In this document: one piece after another, positions 45,641-60,000 of the stretch | How the letters are laid out: every line of letters begins with the position of its first letter | How positions within the stretch are numbered: the stretch's first letter is position 1 | Origin: Rhynochetos jubatus | Lineage: Eukaryota; Chordata; Aves; Eurypygiformes; Rhynochetidae | Assembly (NCBI GenBank): GCA_027574665.1 | Contig: CM050657.1 | Location: 16,070,404-16,134,403, forward strand | Direction: 5' to 3' | DNA: 64,000 bases | Notes under the pieces: generated by a model | What the model saw: the letters and a program-made list of their open reading frames with translations, nothing else | The model's database searches: none | What the model was told of the DNA's origin: nothing | Position numbers and translations under genes: made by a program

Positions 45641-47004
45641 GGATATTGTTTTCTTTGAAAAGTTTGGAAAAATTCTCCTTGGAGATCAAAGGAAGTACAA
45701 AGTAAGTGAAAAGATTTATTGACTGAGTGTCATCCTTAGCTAACATACACACTTGTCTAACTAGAAAATAAATGAGATTCTTGGTCTTACGTAATATCTC
45801 ACATAAGTACAAGCAGAATGTCAGCTCAGAGAAGAGCCTGTAGATGGCAAAAATATCTAACAATATATTTTTTAAAACTCCTATAAAAACAACAAAAGAA
45901 ACTTCCTTAGGATGACCAAGGAGGTCATTTTGCACGTACTTTGGCAAATAGTTACACGAAATACTGAGAAGTTCTTTTACATCGCAGCAAAGTTGAAAAA
46001 TAAAAAGATTGTTTATATGGGTGTTTGAACCCTTCTGTGGTAACTTTACAGATATGTGAGATCAAATAATGGATTTCATTTTTGTAACAGTTTTGTATGG
46101 AATTTTCCTGAAGCCAAAATCCTGTGTCTAGCTGCTAATTGAATTTCTCCCAAGTTATCACAAGATCCTAAATGCATGACTTCTACAAAAAGACAATCTG
46201 TACCTGAGCAAAGTCTTCTTTGCATATAACAGGTCTGCAGTAGATTTATGTAACTCCTTAACTAAATCATTATTTTGATAGCCTATATTTCAACAACAAC
46301 ATGAATGGGTTTTCTCCATGAAAACTTTTCTGCATGGAAATACAATCTGAAGATTATAGGGAAGGTGTTGCCAAACTAGATCTACATACAAGTGTGCTTT
46401 CTGCAATAAGAATGTCTGTAGCAGTATTTGTGCTAAACTTACATCCAATCCCCCGCAGTAAGACTGAGGATTTATTATGCTAAGTGTCATAGGCATAAAA
46501 TTCAAAGATCTAGCTTCTGCCCCAGAGGGCTCAGTCACACACACCAGGTAACATGAAGAAGAGATACAGAAAATAGAGATGGAATGAAGTTTTCAAGGTT
46601 CTGCAGTGAAACAGTGTCTCCAGGAAGACAGTGGGGATGTGGCAAATTTGGTGCCGCTTTCTAACAATGTGCCAATATCTAGGCTGATGAAATTAAAGAT
46701 GGAGGATGCCCCAGTGTTTGACACACCAGTATTCTTTCCTCCCAGTACTTTAATTTAACCAAATCTTTCATCTCTTTTCCTTTCTCTTCCTCAGGTCTCT
46801 CCTTTCTCATTCCTTCTCTTCATTGTTGCTTTATTTCCAATCATGTACCATGCACCACTCACTCCTGGGTCAGGGAAGCAGGAGAGAGAAAAAGAGATAT
46901 TCTCTTCTTGGTAAAAGCTTCTCTCTATTGAGACAGTATCTCCAGGGCAAAGAAAAGTACCAAACTCCTGCTCACAAAAATGTGTAACTGCATATGCGAA
47001 CACA
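45641..47004. other. Non-coding unique sequence
   Basis: No gene is supported. The minus-strand 103-codon frame at 45636-45947 is hydrophobic and F/L-rich, as expected where the plus strand is A-rich. It has no domain. Confidence 0.5.
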
Positions 47005-47068
47005 GACAATTACACATCTAATGACAATGTAAATGTGACAATTACACATTTAATTGCCATTTGCACAG
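47005..47068 (+). repeat. 32-bp imperfect tandem duplication
   Basis: GACAATTACACATCTAATGAC... from 47005 recurs as GACAATTACACATTTAATTGC... from 47037. The first 13 bases of the two copies are identical and the rest are partly diverged. The second copy merges into GCCATTTGCACAGGC. Confidence 0.7.
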
Positions 47069-50000
47069 GCAATTTATTCCCTTGTAACCAGAACGATTAC
47101 TTTTATGAGTAGGTGCTCTGTTATGGGAATGTAATTTAGAAAAGCAGAACTGCAGTGGTTTGTTTATTTTGTCTCCTTAAAAAAAATTGTGTCAGGTTTT
47201 GTATACATTCATGACACTTCTCTTACATTGCCAACCATCAGTAAAGGTAGTGATTGTCATTAGCAGACAAATCAAACATTGACTGACAGTAAAAGCCAGT
47301 AAAATATTCACTTGTCAGTAAAAATGGTAAGATAATTTAGAACTTTTCATTGCTTCAGCATAAGTTCCTGGACTATTTGAGTACTTCTAATATCAAGGGC
47401 TTTATTTATCATAGTTGAAATGATGGGTTCTATAAAAAATGACACATATGACCATAAACAGAAGTAGTAAGAATCCCAAATTGCCTTGAAAAATGCACTC
47501 CAAATTGCACAAGTTAAATCAAAATTTAAAATCTGGATATGTCTGGAAAGAAATAATGCAACTGGATGATGTGGTAGCATAAATTGTTTGAAAAATGTCA
47601 CTGTTTAAATTGAATCAATATTTTAAGGAAGTTTATTTTTCCCCTCCTCATTGAGGTTCATTTTCAAAATCAAATAATTTAGGAACCTCTGTCCTAAACT
47701 CTTGACAAACGTACTCTATACATTAAGCATGGGTTGCACAGGCTTAAACACTGGTGATTGCTTGTAGGCATCAGTACCTGTATTCCCTGAGACCACTACA
47801 TGAATTAAAAAGGCAAAGTTCATTTTCAACACCACTGCTTGACTCATTACCACAGCCCTCCTAGTAAGTGAGGTGCTTCACAGGGGACCTGTAAAACAGC
47901 TGCCCTCTGGGTGTCTTGTTTTGGCGGCCTTTCCCATCTGTTTTACCTGTCTCCTCTTATGAATAATTTATTTCACCATCTCCCTAAGTAGAGCACCTGG
48001 CCTAGGGCTAACTCTTTCACCTAAATTATTCAGAGCTGAAAACTCTTCGGTTTATACTCAGATAATGTAGTTACTCAACAGGACAAACCCCTTAACTTTG
48101 GAGCGACTGTGAACGTTTCTAAACTCTGTGCACTGTTAGCAGTTTAAAAGGTTAGCTGTGTAAACTAAGCATCACAGAAATCCTTCATCCTCAAACATCT
48201 CCTCCAAACCTCTTTCAGCAGTTAAAACTTTTCAAAGCAGGACTGTTTCACCTTGCTGCCTCTGCCATGCTTTGTCCCGTGGGAAGCCACAGGATGCCTT
48301 CGTGTGCGTGCACTGCAGCTTGCTTGTCCCTAGTCTTTGTGCAAGGAAAGTTCCTGTTAAAGCCACTGAAAACTGGCTGCAGGACTGGACTGTATGCACA
48401 TCTGTTCTCTTCACAAGTATGTTTTGGCTCAGACACCAACAGCCACCCCTGTGCAGAGGTCCCATCCATGCACCATACTCCACTGTATTTATCTCATGCA
48501 CTCAACAGTTACAATAACTCCTACCTGCCCCTGCTCATGAGAACACAGAGAGCTGCCATACCCCAGCAGAAAGGGGCTGTATAAGGTCTCTGCTTTATAT
48601 ATCACAAAGCAAACAATCTGCTCTCGGACTGAAAACCCAGTGGTAATTCTGGGGGCAACTTTGACTACCCCCTGTCTCTATTGACTGTGACTGAGCCAAA
48701 CTTTCAGCTTCTTTTTAAGCACTTGCAGTATTTGTTTTCCCACAACAGCACCACTGTTTTTACCCTTTTAATTAAGCTCAAAAGGCCTATGATCAGCCGT
48801 TTTCTCATTTCTTATCAAAATCTTCCGGAGCTGTTTAGGAGGCTTGATGATCTCCTGTCTTACAAGACATTAGCTTCAGCAAGTCTCTTTATCACTGAAA
48901 GAAGTATTACTTAAAAAACTCGTGGTGTCAAGGGCATAATGTGAGATTCCAGATCAAGGGACATCTTGAGGCCTTCCCCACTTCAGGTTGAATGGGAATG
49001 ATAAATTGTCCTTGGTGAGAAAAAGAATGAACAGAACCTTCACAAATGAAAGAACAGTTTTTAAGGAGGTTGTTTCCAAATGGCCTTGCAGTAAAAAAGG
49101 AAAAAGTTAATTAGTGCAATCTCTATCTGGGTTAACTCTGGATTTACTTCAGTGTCACAAAGACAGGCATGGAAAAAAAGAAAAGAATTATTAAAGTGAA
49201 ATCGGTTTTGAAAAATCAGTGTCTTCTCACTTCTTCTGCAGTCAAGAAATCCCAAATATTTCGCACATTCATTCACATAAGCCAGTATAGATGCTGTTGA
49301 TAGAATAAAAAGAAAATACAGTAATCTTTATCAGATCATGGTCAAAAAAGGATAAAATTAATTTCAGTTGGATTTTTGTCTGCATAAGTACCAAAGAATT
49401 TGGCACATTTTGCAGTAACTAGCACTGTCTGCTAACTGTAGGGATATCCATAATGCCCATTACTGTAGCTCTTATAGGCACTATATGAACAGTTTCACTT
49501 TCCTCGGAAAAGTTTATCAAGTATCAGGTATTTGCTTTTTGCTCCAGCTTTGGGAAATCAGGGTCATGGATTTCAAATGAAGTGCTTTGTACTCTCCAAG
49601 GGCAGTGAGAAAACACAATAGTACAGACAAAATCTAATCAAAGTATTTTGGCTTTCTGCCTCCTTTTTATTTTACAATGGGGGGAAAAAAAAATAAATTC
49701 AAGGTGCGACTTGAATCCCTTCAGGAGTTCCCTTCCTGTGTACGCTGTCTCTCGCCAGAAACGCGAGACTGACAGAATGATAAAATGTGATGCCAGGTCC
49801 TCTTGCCCATTCAAAGACCCTCCCTCAGGTATCAGGTGCCTTGCCTGAGCTTTGAGGTCAACCAGACACCTCCCCTGAGGCTTACCTGGGCTGAAGGATA
49901 CATCTACCCGAAAATCTGCTCAGGTAGAGCAGCTGTTATCTGAGCTAGGATCAAAGTGCCCCTCTGCACTCCAGAAAAACATCTTCCAAGCTGGTCTTCT

Positions 50001-50979
50001 TTCTCCATGATTCAAATGAATGTTGAATGAGTCTCTGGGGACAACAGTTGTTGTGCTGAGGGGCTAGCTGTCAGAAATACTTTACCATGAAAGTTCAGTT
50101 CCTTTCAAGGCCTTTTATTAGTAATAGTCATCGCTGCAGGGGAGCATTAAACACAGACCCTATTTACTGTACAAATTGACATATTATAAACCACAAAAGC
50201 CATCCTGATGCTTGGCTACTTTACCTTGCTTTTCAGCAACTCTAGCGAATCCTTTAACCTTTGCATTGCTAGAATACAGAAAATGAATTTTGGTTTAGCA
50301 TGGCTAGGCTGAACTGCTCAGAGGAGCTAATTTTTTGAGGGTCACTGTCTTGGGGAGCGGGTGGTGGACTGTGATATCTCTACCGTATGAAAGGTGAGAC
50401 ATTATGCTCCACAGTGACACTGGGTTCATCTATACAAAAAGTCAAAGGTATTTATCTCTCTGTGAACTGGCTACAGGACGTGTTCTACAGTAGCTCATGT
50501 TTTTGCACCAGAATTCCAGTAGCTCCCACAGCTTTCTGCTGCCTGCTGAGGCCATTGCACCTCATGGAAGATGGGCACATTTTCTGAAGGTGGGTAACAG
50601 CCGGATTTCTTCAGCAATAGCATGTGAGAGAGGTGAGGAAGTAGCTGCTGTGTCATAAGAAAACATGGCAAGATGAGTCCCAGCCATGGGAAGAGCCCAG
50701 CCCTGCTCCAGATCACCATGGCTGTGGTACCATAGGCAGATGACACTTTACAAGGCCAGTTTTCAGTGCAATATTGGATTTTAGCAGCCTGGCGGAAAAC
50801 TTGCAGAAACAAACTATACAAGGATCACTAGAAATAAAACCCAGCATGATGGCCACAGCCCAGAGGAAAGGCAAGTGATGAAGAAAAACCAGCAAGTTTA
50901 AAGACGTCAGTCTACTGCACTTGGTAGCAGACAGGCCCTTGGCTTTGTACTTTCTGCACTTTGGCATCAACATGAAAAT
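47069..50979. other. Non-coding unique sequence
   Basis: No gene is supported. Three overlapping frames at 48232-48584 on both strands reflect a stop-poor GC-richer stretch. An A run lies at 49686-49693. Nothing else stands out. Confidence 0.5.
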
Positions 50980-51330
50980 ACTTCCCAGGCGTCTCGGGAA
51001 GGCTTACTGTCCTGCTGAGGAGGGGCAGCGCTCTCCCAGGGTCTAACGCATAGCCCACTGCAAGCAGCCAGACACGCTGCAAGGTGGTGGATGTGTCACA
51101 AAGTCACAACTCGGCCAGTTGCAAGGTCATAACTCTGCAAGCGTCGCCTGAGCAAGCTACAACATAGCAAGTCACGAAGCATTTGTTCAGCAAGTCACTC
51201 TGTCACCACACAGCATGCTGCAAGTCACGCACCGGTGACACAGCAGGTCGGGATGAAGTGAGTCAGCAAGTCACAAAGCACCTGCTCAGGAAGGCATGAA
51301 GTCACCAAGTAACAAGGGTGATTCAGCAAG
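50980..51330 (+). repeat. Degenerate tandem array with GCAAGTCAC core
   Basis: The word GCAAGTCAC or a close variant recurs: GCAAGGTCATA at 51122, GCAAGTCACGAAGCA at 51168, GCAAGTCACTCTGTCACC at 51191, GCAAGTCACGCACC at 51220, GCAAGTCACAAAGCACC at 51268 and GCAAGTTTAAAGCA at 51327. The longer unit AGCAAGTCAC(G/A)AAGCA(T/C)(T/C)TG(T/C)TCAG(C/G)AA occurs twice, about 100 bp apart. CpG content is higher than in the surroundings. I cannot assign it to a known satellite. It may be a decayed minisatellite or part of an unrecognised LTR. Confidence 0.55.
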
Positions 51331-54300
51331 TTTAAAGCAGCTAAAAGCAGTTCTAGATACCAGTTTGAACGCAATGCAACCATGCTGAAGAGGCAGCACT
51401 GTACGGCACATTAACATCTGGCATGTGCATCAGAGGGTTCACAGGCCAGTTCCCAACAGGGAGAGAGTATCTCAGAAGTCACCCTCACAGATATCACAAA
51501 CTGATAGTGTCAGAAGAAACATGGAGAATCAGCGCGATGTGATGGTTCTGTTGCTCCTGCACTCCTCAAAGTTCTGTCCTCAGAACAGGTTTGAAGCACA
51601 AGCCCGAGGAGGGTGGATGGGTGAAGTATTGAGCAGCTGCTCTGTGCAGAGAGGGCGTTGTTCTCTGAGGCTGTTGATCGGGTCTCTCTCATGAATATTG
51701 TATTCAGTGTCAAAAGCCAGACAGCAAGGGGGTGGAATTGGCTGCTTTTTAAAGTACAGAACATGTAGTTAGAAAGAGTGTTCAGAAGTGGTTCTTCCAA
51801 CCCACAGTATGCTAAAGATTGGTGCTCAGTACATTTAAAGGATGGGAAAAAAATTACACTACTCAAGTATAGAACACAGCTGTGACTTTTTCCAATTAAA
51901 GAGTTTCTGACATCCAAAAATGTTAAGTGCTCTCCTGACTCAAGTCTTTAATAGCAACTGAAACTGTTGCAAACTTGAGCCTTTTCTTAGATAGAGAGCA
52001 TACTGGGTCTCTTCTTGTTACAATAAAAAATATACTGTAATTTTGTAACCAGACTTGGACAAACTTCTGAGAAGGACCACACACCAGATTAGATTATTTA
52101 GATTTGTTGTGAGAATAGTCGACATGTGTTCCTTTCCAATTCTCTGTCCAATCTTTGTTGTAAAAGTGGACTCATGTTGTGCCAGTTCAGATTAATATTA
52201 TAACATGAAAGGGCTAGGTTTGTATCATTTTCCAGGCCTGTAACATTGACTGATGTGGGAATAGTTATATTCTACCTGAGACACTTTTTGTTTTACGGCC
52301 AGGATTAATAGGACACAAATACTTCACAGTCTTAGGTAGATATATCACCTGCCCCTTGGCATCAAATACTGTGAGTGCCAAAGTATCTGAAACTCTCTTT
52401 CAGGTTGTGAAATAACCTTCAGGTTACTCTAGAAGATCTTGGCACGTTCTTTATACTGACACCTCTTTTGCTCTTTCCTTTACAGGAAACGATCCTGGCT
52501 CTGCCAAAAATCCCCCTGAGAATGTGTTGTTTCTTCCATTCAAGCCTATACTCAACTCAATATAGTTGTATGACCATCATTGTCACTGGATATAGATGTT
52601 GTTATGAAGTTTCATTACACTTTTAATGTACCTACATGGTATTTCCTTCTAGTTACAGCTGCTCATTGAGCACACCACCTTATTAACATGAAATAATGCT
52701 CCATCCCACAGCCATAATTTACAATTTTCCTATAGTTTTCAGGTAGGTGATACTACTTGTAAAATTAATTATTACAGAATTTCATTATTTTTACCTGCTA
52801 CTTTTTGAATCTAATTCCTTGCAAGTGCTAATACAACACAGTTTATCCATTAAAATCAAGACAATTGTTTTATGTATTTTAGGTGTAACTTGAACTGAGA
52901 AAATGCCTAACTATTTACATTTATACCAGCCCTTGTAAAGCATTTCAAAATAATACAGGAAAACAGTTGATACAATGGTTAGATAACATCAAAGAGTGGG
53001 TTGGGAACACAAACCATGATCCTTATGAAAACTGATTCCTGAAGAACTGGCCAAGAGGGTTCTAAGTGCATTTCTTCCTTTTTGCTGAAATATAATGTTT
53101 GTTCTCATTCTTCAGGTAGAACCTGGCAAGTCTGTATTTGCACTTGTTGATCTTTCCCAACATAAATCTCTCCATTGTAGTCATATCAACAATATGTTTT
53201 CTTTACTTTAGTAATAAAATTTCTTGTAATGTATGCTCTTTTAGACTCTGCGTGCAGTATTTATCAAGTTATTGAGGTTACAGCTACGGAAAATTTCAGT
53301 ATAATACAGCAAAGGACAATAAAACTTGCACAGGTGTAAGATCTCTCTGATCTTCTTTTGCCATCTGTTAAAAAGAACCTGAAGGATATTGTCCTAATAA
53401 GCATGATGATACATCCTTAACCAGAAGACTTACACTGCTCTTATAACCTCTTTGATGTCATCAACTAACAGACCTAATCTACCATTTTTCTGGAATTACA
53501 CCTGGATACATAGCCTCTCCTATCCCATGACGTGTACTGTAATTTCTTTGAAAAAACATCAGCAAAACTTGGGACACTAATCTTCATACAGGTAACTTTT
53601 GATTTAACAACACATTAGGCAAGTTTCTAGGAGAAGGATTCAATGTAAGTTTCCCATTTTTAGGGAAAAAAAAATAATCTGAAAACCTTGCTCCAAAGTT
53701 GTACATTGGGCAGTGTTTCACTTAACAATTTCATAGCATGATAATTATGTGGGGAAACTACCTCTTGCCCAGGCCCACCTTAAGCCTGAAGTGATTGTCA
53801 GGGGTGCCTTTCCATGCGATATTTTGGAGGATGATGGAAACCCATCATTATGTTTCAGCTACATTTTGTTCCTAAATTCCATTGTAAATGTATCTAAGTA
53901 CAGACATGATCTTACCCAAAAGATGAGAGCCTACCTATACCTATGCACATATACATCTGAAATACACTGTCCAAGAAACACTGAGGTGATCCTTACTGAC
54001 ATGTCATAAATCAAGACTGTGTCTAACCCACATAACCCCAGATAAAGCTCAAGAGTTTACTCATCACCATTTGGGATGACATCAGCTGGGAGGCATTTGA
54101 AAAGATGAAGCTTTATTGAGGATCTTACAGATTTAACCCCACTAGATATGACAAGTTGATAGGGGTTTGCATCATAACCAAACAGGAGAGGAAATCACAA
54201 ACTTCAGTAATTCCTATTTGAGCTTCATGCCAAAGAATAAAAATTCACCTCCAAACATGAGCAGGAAGCACTTCTGGTAAAAAACATTGGCCAGATTTTA

Positions 54301-57000
54301 TCAGGGATTTAGAATCTCTCCCTCAAATAATGGAAATCCTTCCAGCTGGGTGGAAAGGTACCTTTCCAAGTCAAAATATGAAAGTGTCACAACAAGGCAA
54401 TTACTAATATTTTGATAGTGCCCACAATGCAGTTGACATTACCAAAAAAAAAAATAAAATATCTCAAGGAGAGATGAAGGAGATGAATCCAGTATATACT
54501 GCTTCAGGAGTAACCAAGAAATACCAAACATACCACAATGAGAATCTGGTTGTGCACTGACTAACACAGAAATAAATATTTATCTCAAAAAAATCCATTT
54601 AATTATTAACTCTTTTTAAACTTGACAAAAAGTGACTATTTGTGCACATTCATACAATATGCAGAATGCACCAATGGTCTAAAAATATTTTTAAAATAAT
54701 AATCCATTTCTGCTTTTGGAATTACATATGAAACTTGGAATGTGAAACAAACAAATAAGACAATTTAGGAAAGATTAAAAGCAATTGTTCCGTTACCTTG
54801 GCAACACAATCTAGGTGCAGCCAATCAGCAAAGTTGATGTATTGTTTTGACATACATGCACATATTTCTAACATAAATAGCAACAGAGACTTAATAACAA
54901 TAGGTTTTAAAACTAGGAACTGATGTCATTTTAAATGTGTCAATCAAAGAGAACCTATGAAAGTGTTTCTTTTATCAAACTGACATTAAGTATATGCTGG
55001 AATGGCTTCATAAGAGATAGCAAACTTCTGACAGGTCATACAGGAGATGCAAAATCTGTAATTACATTCTACCTTCTTGGATTCTGTCCTTTAGTATGTC
55101 TAAAAAACTTTGAGAAGAAAATAAAAGTTGAAAGCTATGCTATATCATGGATTTCCGTAAACAGGAAAAAAAAATTATGCAGCATAAGTGAGAAGGGAGA
55201 TGAAATATCAGCCTGAAAGAATCTGCCTAGCCCTCAAAATATATACACTTAAACTTCTTATGTCTTATTTTATGATCGACTGGTGCCAGTGAAGTTCTGC
55301 AGCGTGAGTTTTCAAGGATACTAAAAATAGACAATAGAAGAAATGTGCAGAGGAAGATTGCTAATGGGATGCAGAGCCTTCCACCTCTTGGTCACCGGTT
55401 TGAATCTGGCCTCTGTCGGCAGTAACAGAAAACCATTAGTTTTTGACAGGTGTCAGAAGTCTGTACGGAGGGAGTGCATCAGCTGTCCTACTCAGGACCC
55501 TGATGGATGGTTGCCCCAAAGCAACAAAACAGAATTCTTCTTAACAGCCCCAAAAGAAAACTGTCATTTGCTCCCTTTCCCAGAAAGCACTGTCCCAGCC
55601 AACTCTTAAAGGTGTCCAGCCAGTCAGTCTAAATCCTTACTACCATGGACTGTCCTTTGAATCAACATTGTGGTTAGAGAACTTCAGTTCTGAATAGGCA
55701 ATAGTTTCAAGACCCATTAACAACTAAAATACATTTGAATATGTTTGTACATTTTTCCATGAAATCAACATTTTTTAGGAAAGTTAGGGTTGCACCAGCC
55801 TTAGATCCCCCCACTCCCAAAACCTCAACTTTAACAAAAAAAGGAAAAAAAAAAGTCAACACTGACAATTGATATCGACATTCCTAAAACTCATAGAGTC
55901 AAGCACCTTATTTTGTCATTGGGTGGGATTAAGTTACCCTTTCTGGCACATCATCTTTTTTTTTTCTTATTTTTCCAGATTTATATGACTCTCATCATAG
56001 CAAATACTCAGAGTGAGGAATTTCCAACTGGAACACATTGGAAATAAACAGGAAACAACCTACTATAAGCAGCACTGAGGAGAAACAAGTGAACACGCAG
56101 GATACAGTACTCTTCTTTGTCAGGATGTGAGTGGTGTACTTTTGTCTAGCAGCTATTATCTTTCCTTAAGAAATACCAAGCTTTACTTGGAATTTGAATC
56201 TACATTTTGATCGATTTCTCTTTCAAGATGTAAGAAGAGTGATGGAAAGGACAAGGAAGAATAGACCATGGTAAAAAGTTTCCAACCGTGTTGTCAGGTT
56301 TGGTGAAAACATCCTGACGATTAACTGTTTCAGCGCTGTGGAACCTGCTTCTTAACAGAGGCAAAAGAGACAAAGTTTCTTTGAGCATCACATTCGTGAG
56401 CTTTAAGCTGCCAGCCTTCTGGCAGAATGTCCCTACCCAAAACACTGCTGAAGTGGTGACACTGACAACTGCAGTCAGGACTTGACAGCAAACAAAGACA
56501 ACACAAATGTAGTCCTTAAAACAAGTGTTTATCCATAAATTACCACGTCCCACTGGTATTGCGGGACTCTCTGCAACATATTTTATGAAGCATGAGATAA
56601 GACAACTCCAACCTATGACACAAAGTGAATTTATTGCATCAAAAGACCTTTTTCAAAGGGTCTACTTGTTAGAATTTGATTGGCAGGTCAGCTTGAACCT
56701 GAGCTTTATACGCTGTGTAGTATGTGTTTCTGCCCCGTCAACATGCTCCCTATGCAGCTAGATACATTGTCTAGAGTAGTCCAGATGCCTGTGATCAGGA
56801 TTTGATTCCTTTCCCTGGTCTTGTGGCTTGAAAGTCATCAAGTAGCAACACTCATCTCCTTCCTGCTGATTAAATATTTTTAGAGCCCCTTTGCATAGTT
56901 TCTGTCATGTATTTGTTCTAAATATGGATCAGAGCATAGGGAGTAGTGTAATTATTTAACTAGAAACAAAAGAGTAAATTCTCTTAGCTAGAAGTGGGGC
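51331..57000. other. Non-coding unique sequence
   Basis: No gene is supported. The minus-strand 135-codon frame at 51510-51917 is within chance length and shows no domain. Low-complexity A runs lie at 53665-53674 and 54444-54458. 54575-54780 is AT-rich. 55960 has a T run. Confidence 0.5.
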
Positions 57001-60000
57001 AGAATACTGACCCCGACTGTCTGATCACCTTTATTTTAGAAGGCAATAATCTTACATTGTAACTAATATTTTTCATGCTATAACATTTGAAAAAGATACC
57101 AAGACTTGATGTAAGAAGTTGCCATGGCAAAGTATCCACTAAGTCTCTAGGTAGCACAGGTTAGTTATCCTTAAAATGCACAGCTTGTTTCTATTCTGCA
57201 TTTGTTTGGTTTCCATTTTCAAGTCACATATCTTCATATCTTTTTCTGTAAGATAAAAAAGTTAACTAAAAAAAAATCTCTTCACTCCGTAGATGCCTGT
57301 AGTCAGCTTTTAAGTCAGGAAGTGATGTAGAGCTGGCCCAGTGAGCAGGAGGTCAAGCACGTATCTGTCAGTGTATGTGATGGAGCAGGAATTCAGTACT
57401 GGGCCAGTACACTAACATTTTTCATAACCTATAAGATGGATTTTTGTACTGAAGCCTGGTATATGCATTTTCTTGTTTTATCAAACATTTAAAACTCCAA
57501 ATGAGCTCTGACCTAGATTTCTATAAACTTAATTAGAATTTACAGTCTTCTCCCCTGCATTTAAATCTCCATCCCGCACTTTAACATATTCTGTTTTCTG
57601 CTTTTTTCCTTCTACCTATTATTTTCATATTAAGAAGCAATGGCCAATCTAACAGTACTCTCTGTGACTCAACTGATAAGTCTTTTTCCACTCAAAAAGA
57701 GCTCTTGCAATTGCTCTAAGAGCAAAGCGTCCAGAAACAGTGACTCAGTGCAGGAGGTAAAGACAAAACAGCACTGCTGAGCAGCCGCTGGAAAAGATGG
57801 ATCTAGGAGGTCTAACAACAACTGTAAGTGCCAGCAGAGTCAAACTGGCTGATTAACAGCATACACGAGTTACAATAAGCACAGAGGTCCTGAGTCCAGC
57901 CTCGTTGTCTCCGTCCCTAGCCTCATCTGCAGTAAAGGATGCTGAAGTGCTGAGCTCAATATTCCGCAGGTATTACTTCATGCTACTGAGCAAAAAATCC
58001 TTTCCCTTAAGCTCTTCCATTCCCAAGTATCAATAGCTTAAGCTTTGCTAGCCTATGCATATGAGTTCATGGGAATCCACTGCTGTGCTGCTTACTAGTT
58101 ATTTCCATTACAAAATCCCTCAAGAGGTTCCAGCAAGGAATGAAGGCTCCGTGGGCTGATTAAACTACCTGGAAACTCCCAAAGATGAAAGAGGTAGTTC
58201 TAGTCCTATTAGGTTCAAGGCAAATTTTGAACCTGAACATCAAGGAGGTCAGGCATTTGTTGCTATTTAAATATAACTATATGGAAAATGAAATCTTGCG
58301 GAAAAAGTGAGTGTAAAGGTGCCCAGAAAGGAGAGAAATCTTTAATACAGTATTTAAAAAGGGATTTAGTGCACACTGGCTGCTATTCCGTTAGTACTGT
58401 TTCTTGTAATCAAATCAGAGGCAGAATAAAATGCCACAACTCCTTTTATGAAGGGGTTGTTAAAGGAAACACAGTAAAGAAAAATGAAGAAAAAATAACC
58501 TGGACAACAATAAACTAAAGTCTTTAAACCACATAAATGCCTATGAAATTTGCACAGGATTGTATGTTGTACACATTCCTAAGCTAAACACAAAGAAAAG
58601 GAATAAGTACATACGTATGCCATCATGCTGGGGTTCTCCCCTGTCCTTTGCAAGCCAAAGAAACCATCCACAAACTTTAGCTTCTGGATATTTCATTGAA
58701 TTATTACAGAAGTACAAAGACAACACAATGCCATTCATCAGTAACAATGTTGCTCAGCATTTAGAAACTACCTTTTCTATCTGAGGCTCTTAGTTACTTT
58801 GCAAACACTGACTAAGCCTTGCAACCCCTTTACGAAGAGGGCTATTAGACCCGCTACACAGCAGACTAGGACAGACAATACACATCTAAAGGAGACAAGG
58901 AAATTCAAATTCAGATCTGCTACAGATTTCACCGCAAGGAGATCAGTGAATCTCTTTGGCCCAAAAAGTCAGAGAGGTGACTTCATTAATTACACTAAGA
59001 GGAAACTAGATAAATTTGAAGATATATGCCTGAATTCCTGCCTGTTAATAGGAAGAATAAATGAGCATGCTGAGAATACATTGCCAAGACACAACAATGA
59101 CTGTAGACCTAGAAATAACCAGAGTCATTATCTATACTATGATTCCTGGTAGCTAGACCCATTCTTTAAAACATCAAATCTTATAATTTGTGATATTACT
59201 ACAAAATAGTCAGTTAATTTCCTAAGCAGAAACATATCTTAATATTATGAACATAAGGTTCTTACCGATGTAATTTATTTGTCTTTTCTATGAATCAAAA
59301 TGTAACAGTGTATAATAGTTGTAATTATCTTGTAAAAAAAAAGAAAAAACTAAAGGAACAATAGATCTCTTTAAGTGTTATCTACCCCTAATTGTAACCT
59401 CACCTAAACTAAGGAACAAGACATTCTACATTCAGCGGCGAGCAAGTGCCTGTTATATTTTTGACTGCATATTCTTTACACTTTTCCTTCTCAAACTAAT
59501 TTGCGACATCCTGCAAAGCCCTATCTTTCCATAAAGTTGAGCACTGTGTAACATGAGACCTAGCCCAACAGAAATGTAGGTCAATTTTTAACTGTCTTTC
59601 CTTGAAATGGACTGGACTTGCATTTTACATGCAAAGGGCCACAGAGGATGAAATAATTTGTGTCTAATAGCCTTTAAAAGTCTGCTAGGTCTGTTAGCTT
59701 AAAAAGCTTCCAATATGGAAATAATGGGACGTACTAAAACATGTAAAACAGAATGGAAATGATGAGATAAAATTAGTCTGAGAAGTGTGACATGTCAGGG
59801 AAACCAATGAAGGTGGAAAATTAAAAAGTTTTCACATAAACGGGCTAAAAAAGGGAATTACATAAATAAATAAGCTCCTTGTAGTAAGCAGTACCCTAGC
59901 CCAGGGTGCCTGGTGCACCACTTGGTCTCTTCTTCCTTCTAGGCTCTCCTGATGGAGTAATTCTCCCCAGCTGAGCCCTGCCATGCCAGCTCTCCTGTAA

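Noticed and set aside
51510..51917. 135-codon minus-strand open frame
   Set aside because: No recognisable domain, no splice or promoter context, and length is within chance expectation.
57890..57965. Possible further reverse MIR copy
   Set aside because: Only a loose resemblance to the CCTCATCTGTAAAATGG core; the rest does not follow the MIR order.
58799..59152. 117-codon basic open frame
   Set aside because: The protein-like look comes from A-rich composition (K, N, T, R codons); no domain or exon signals.
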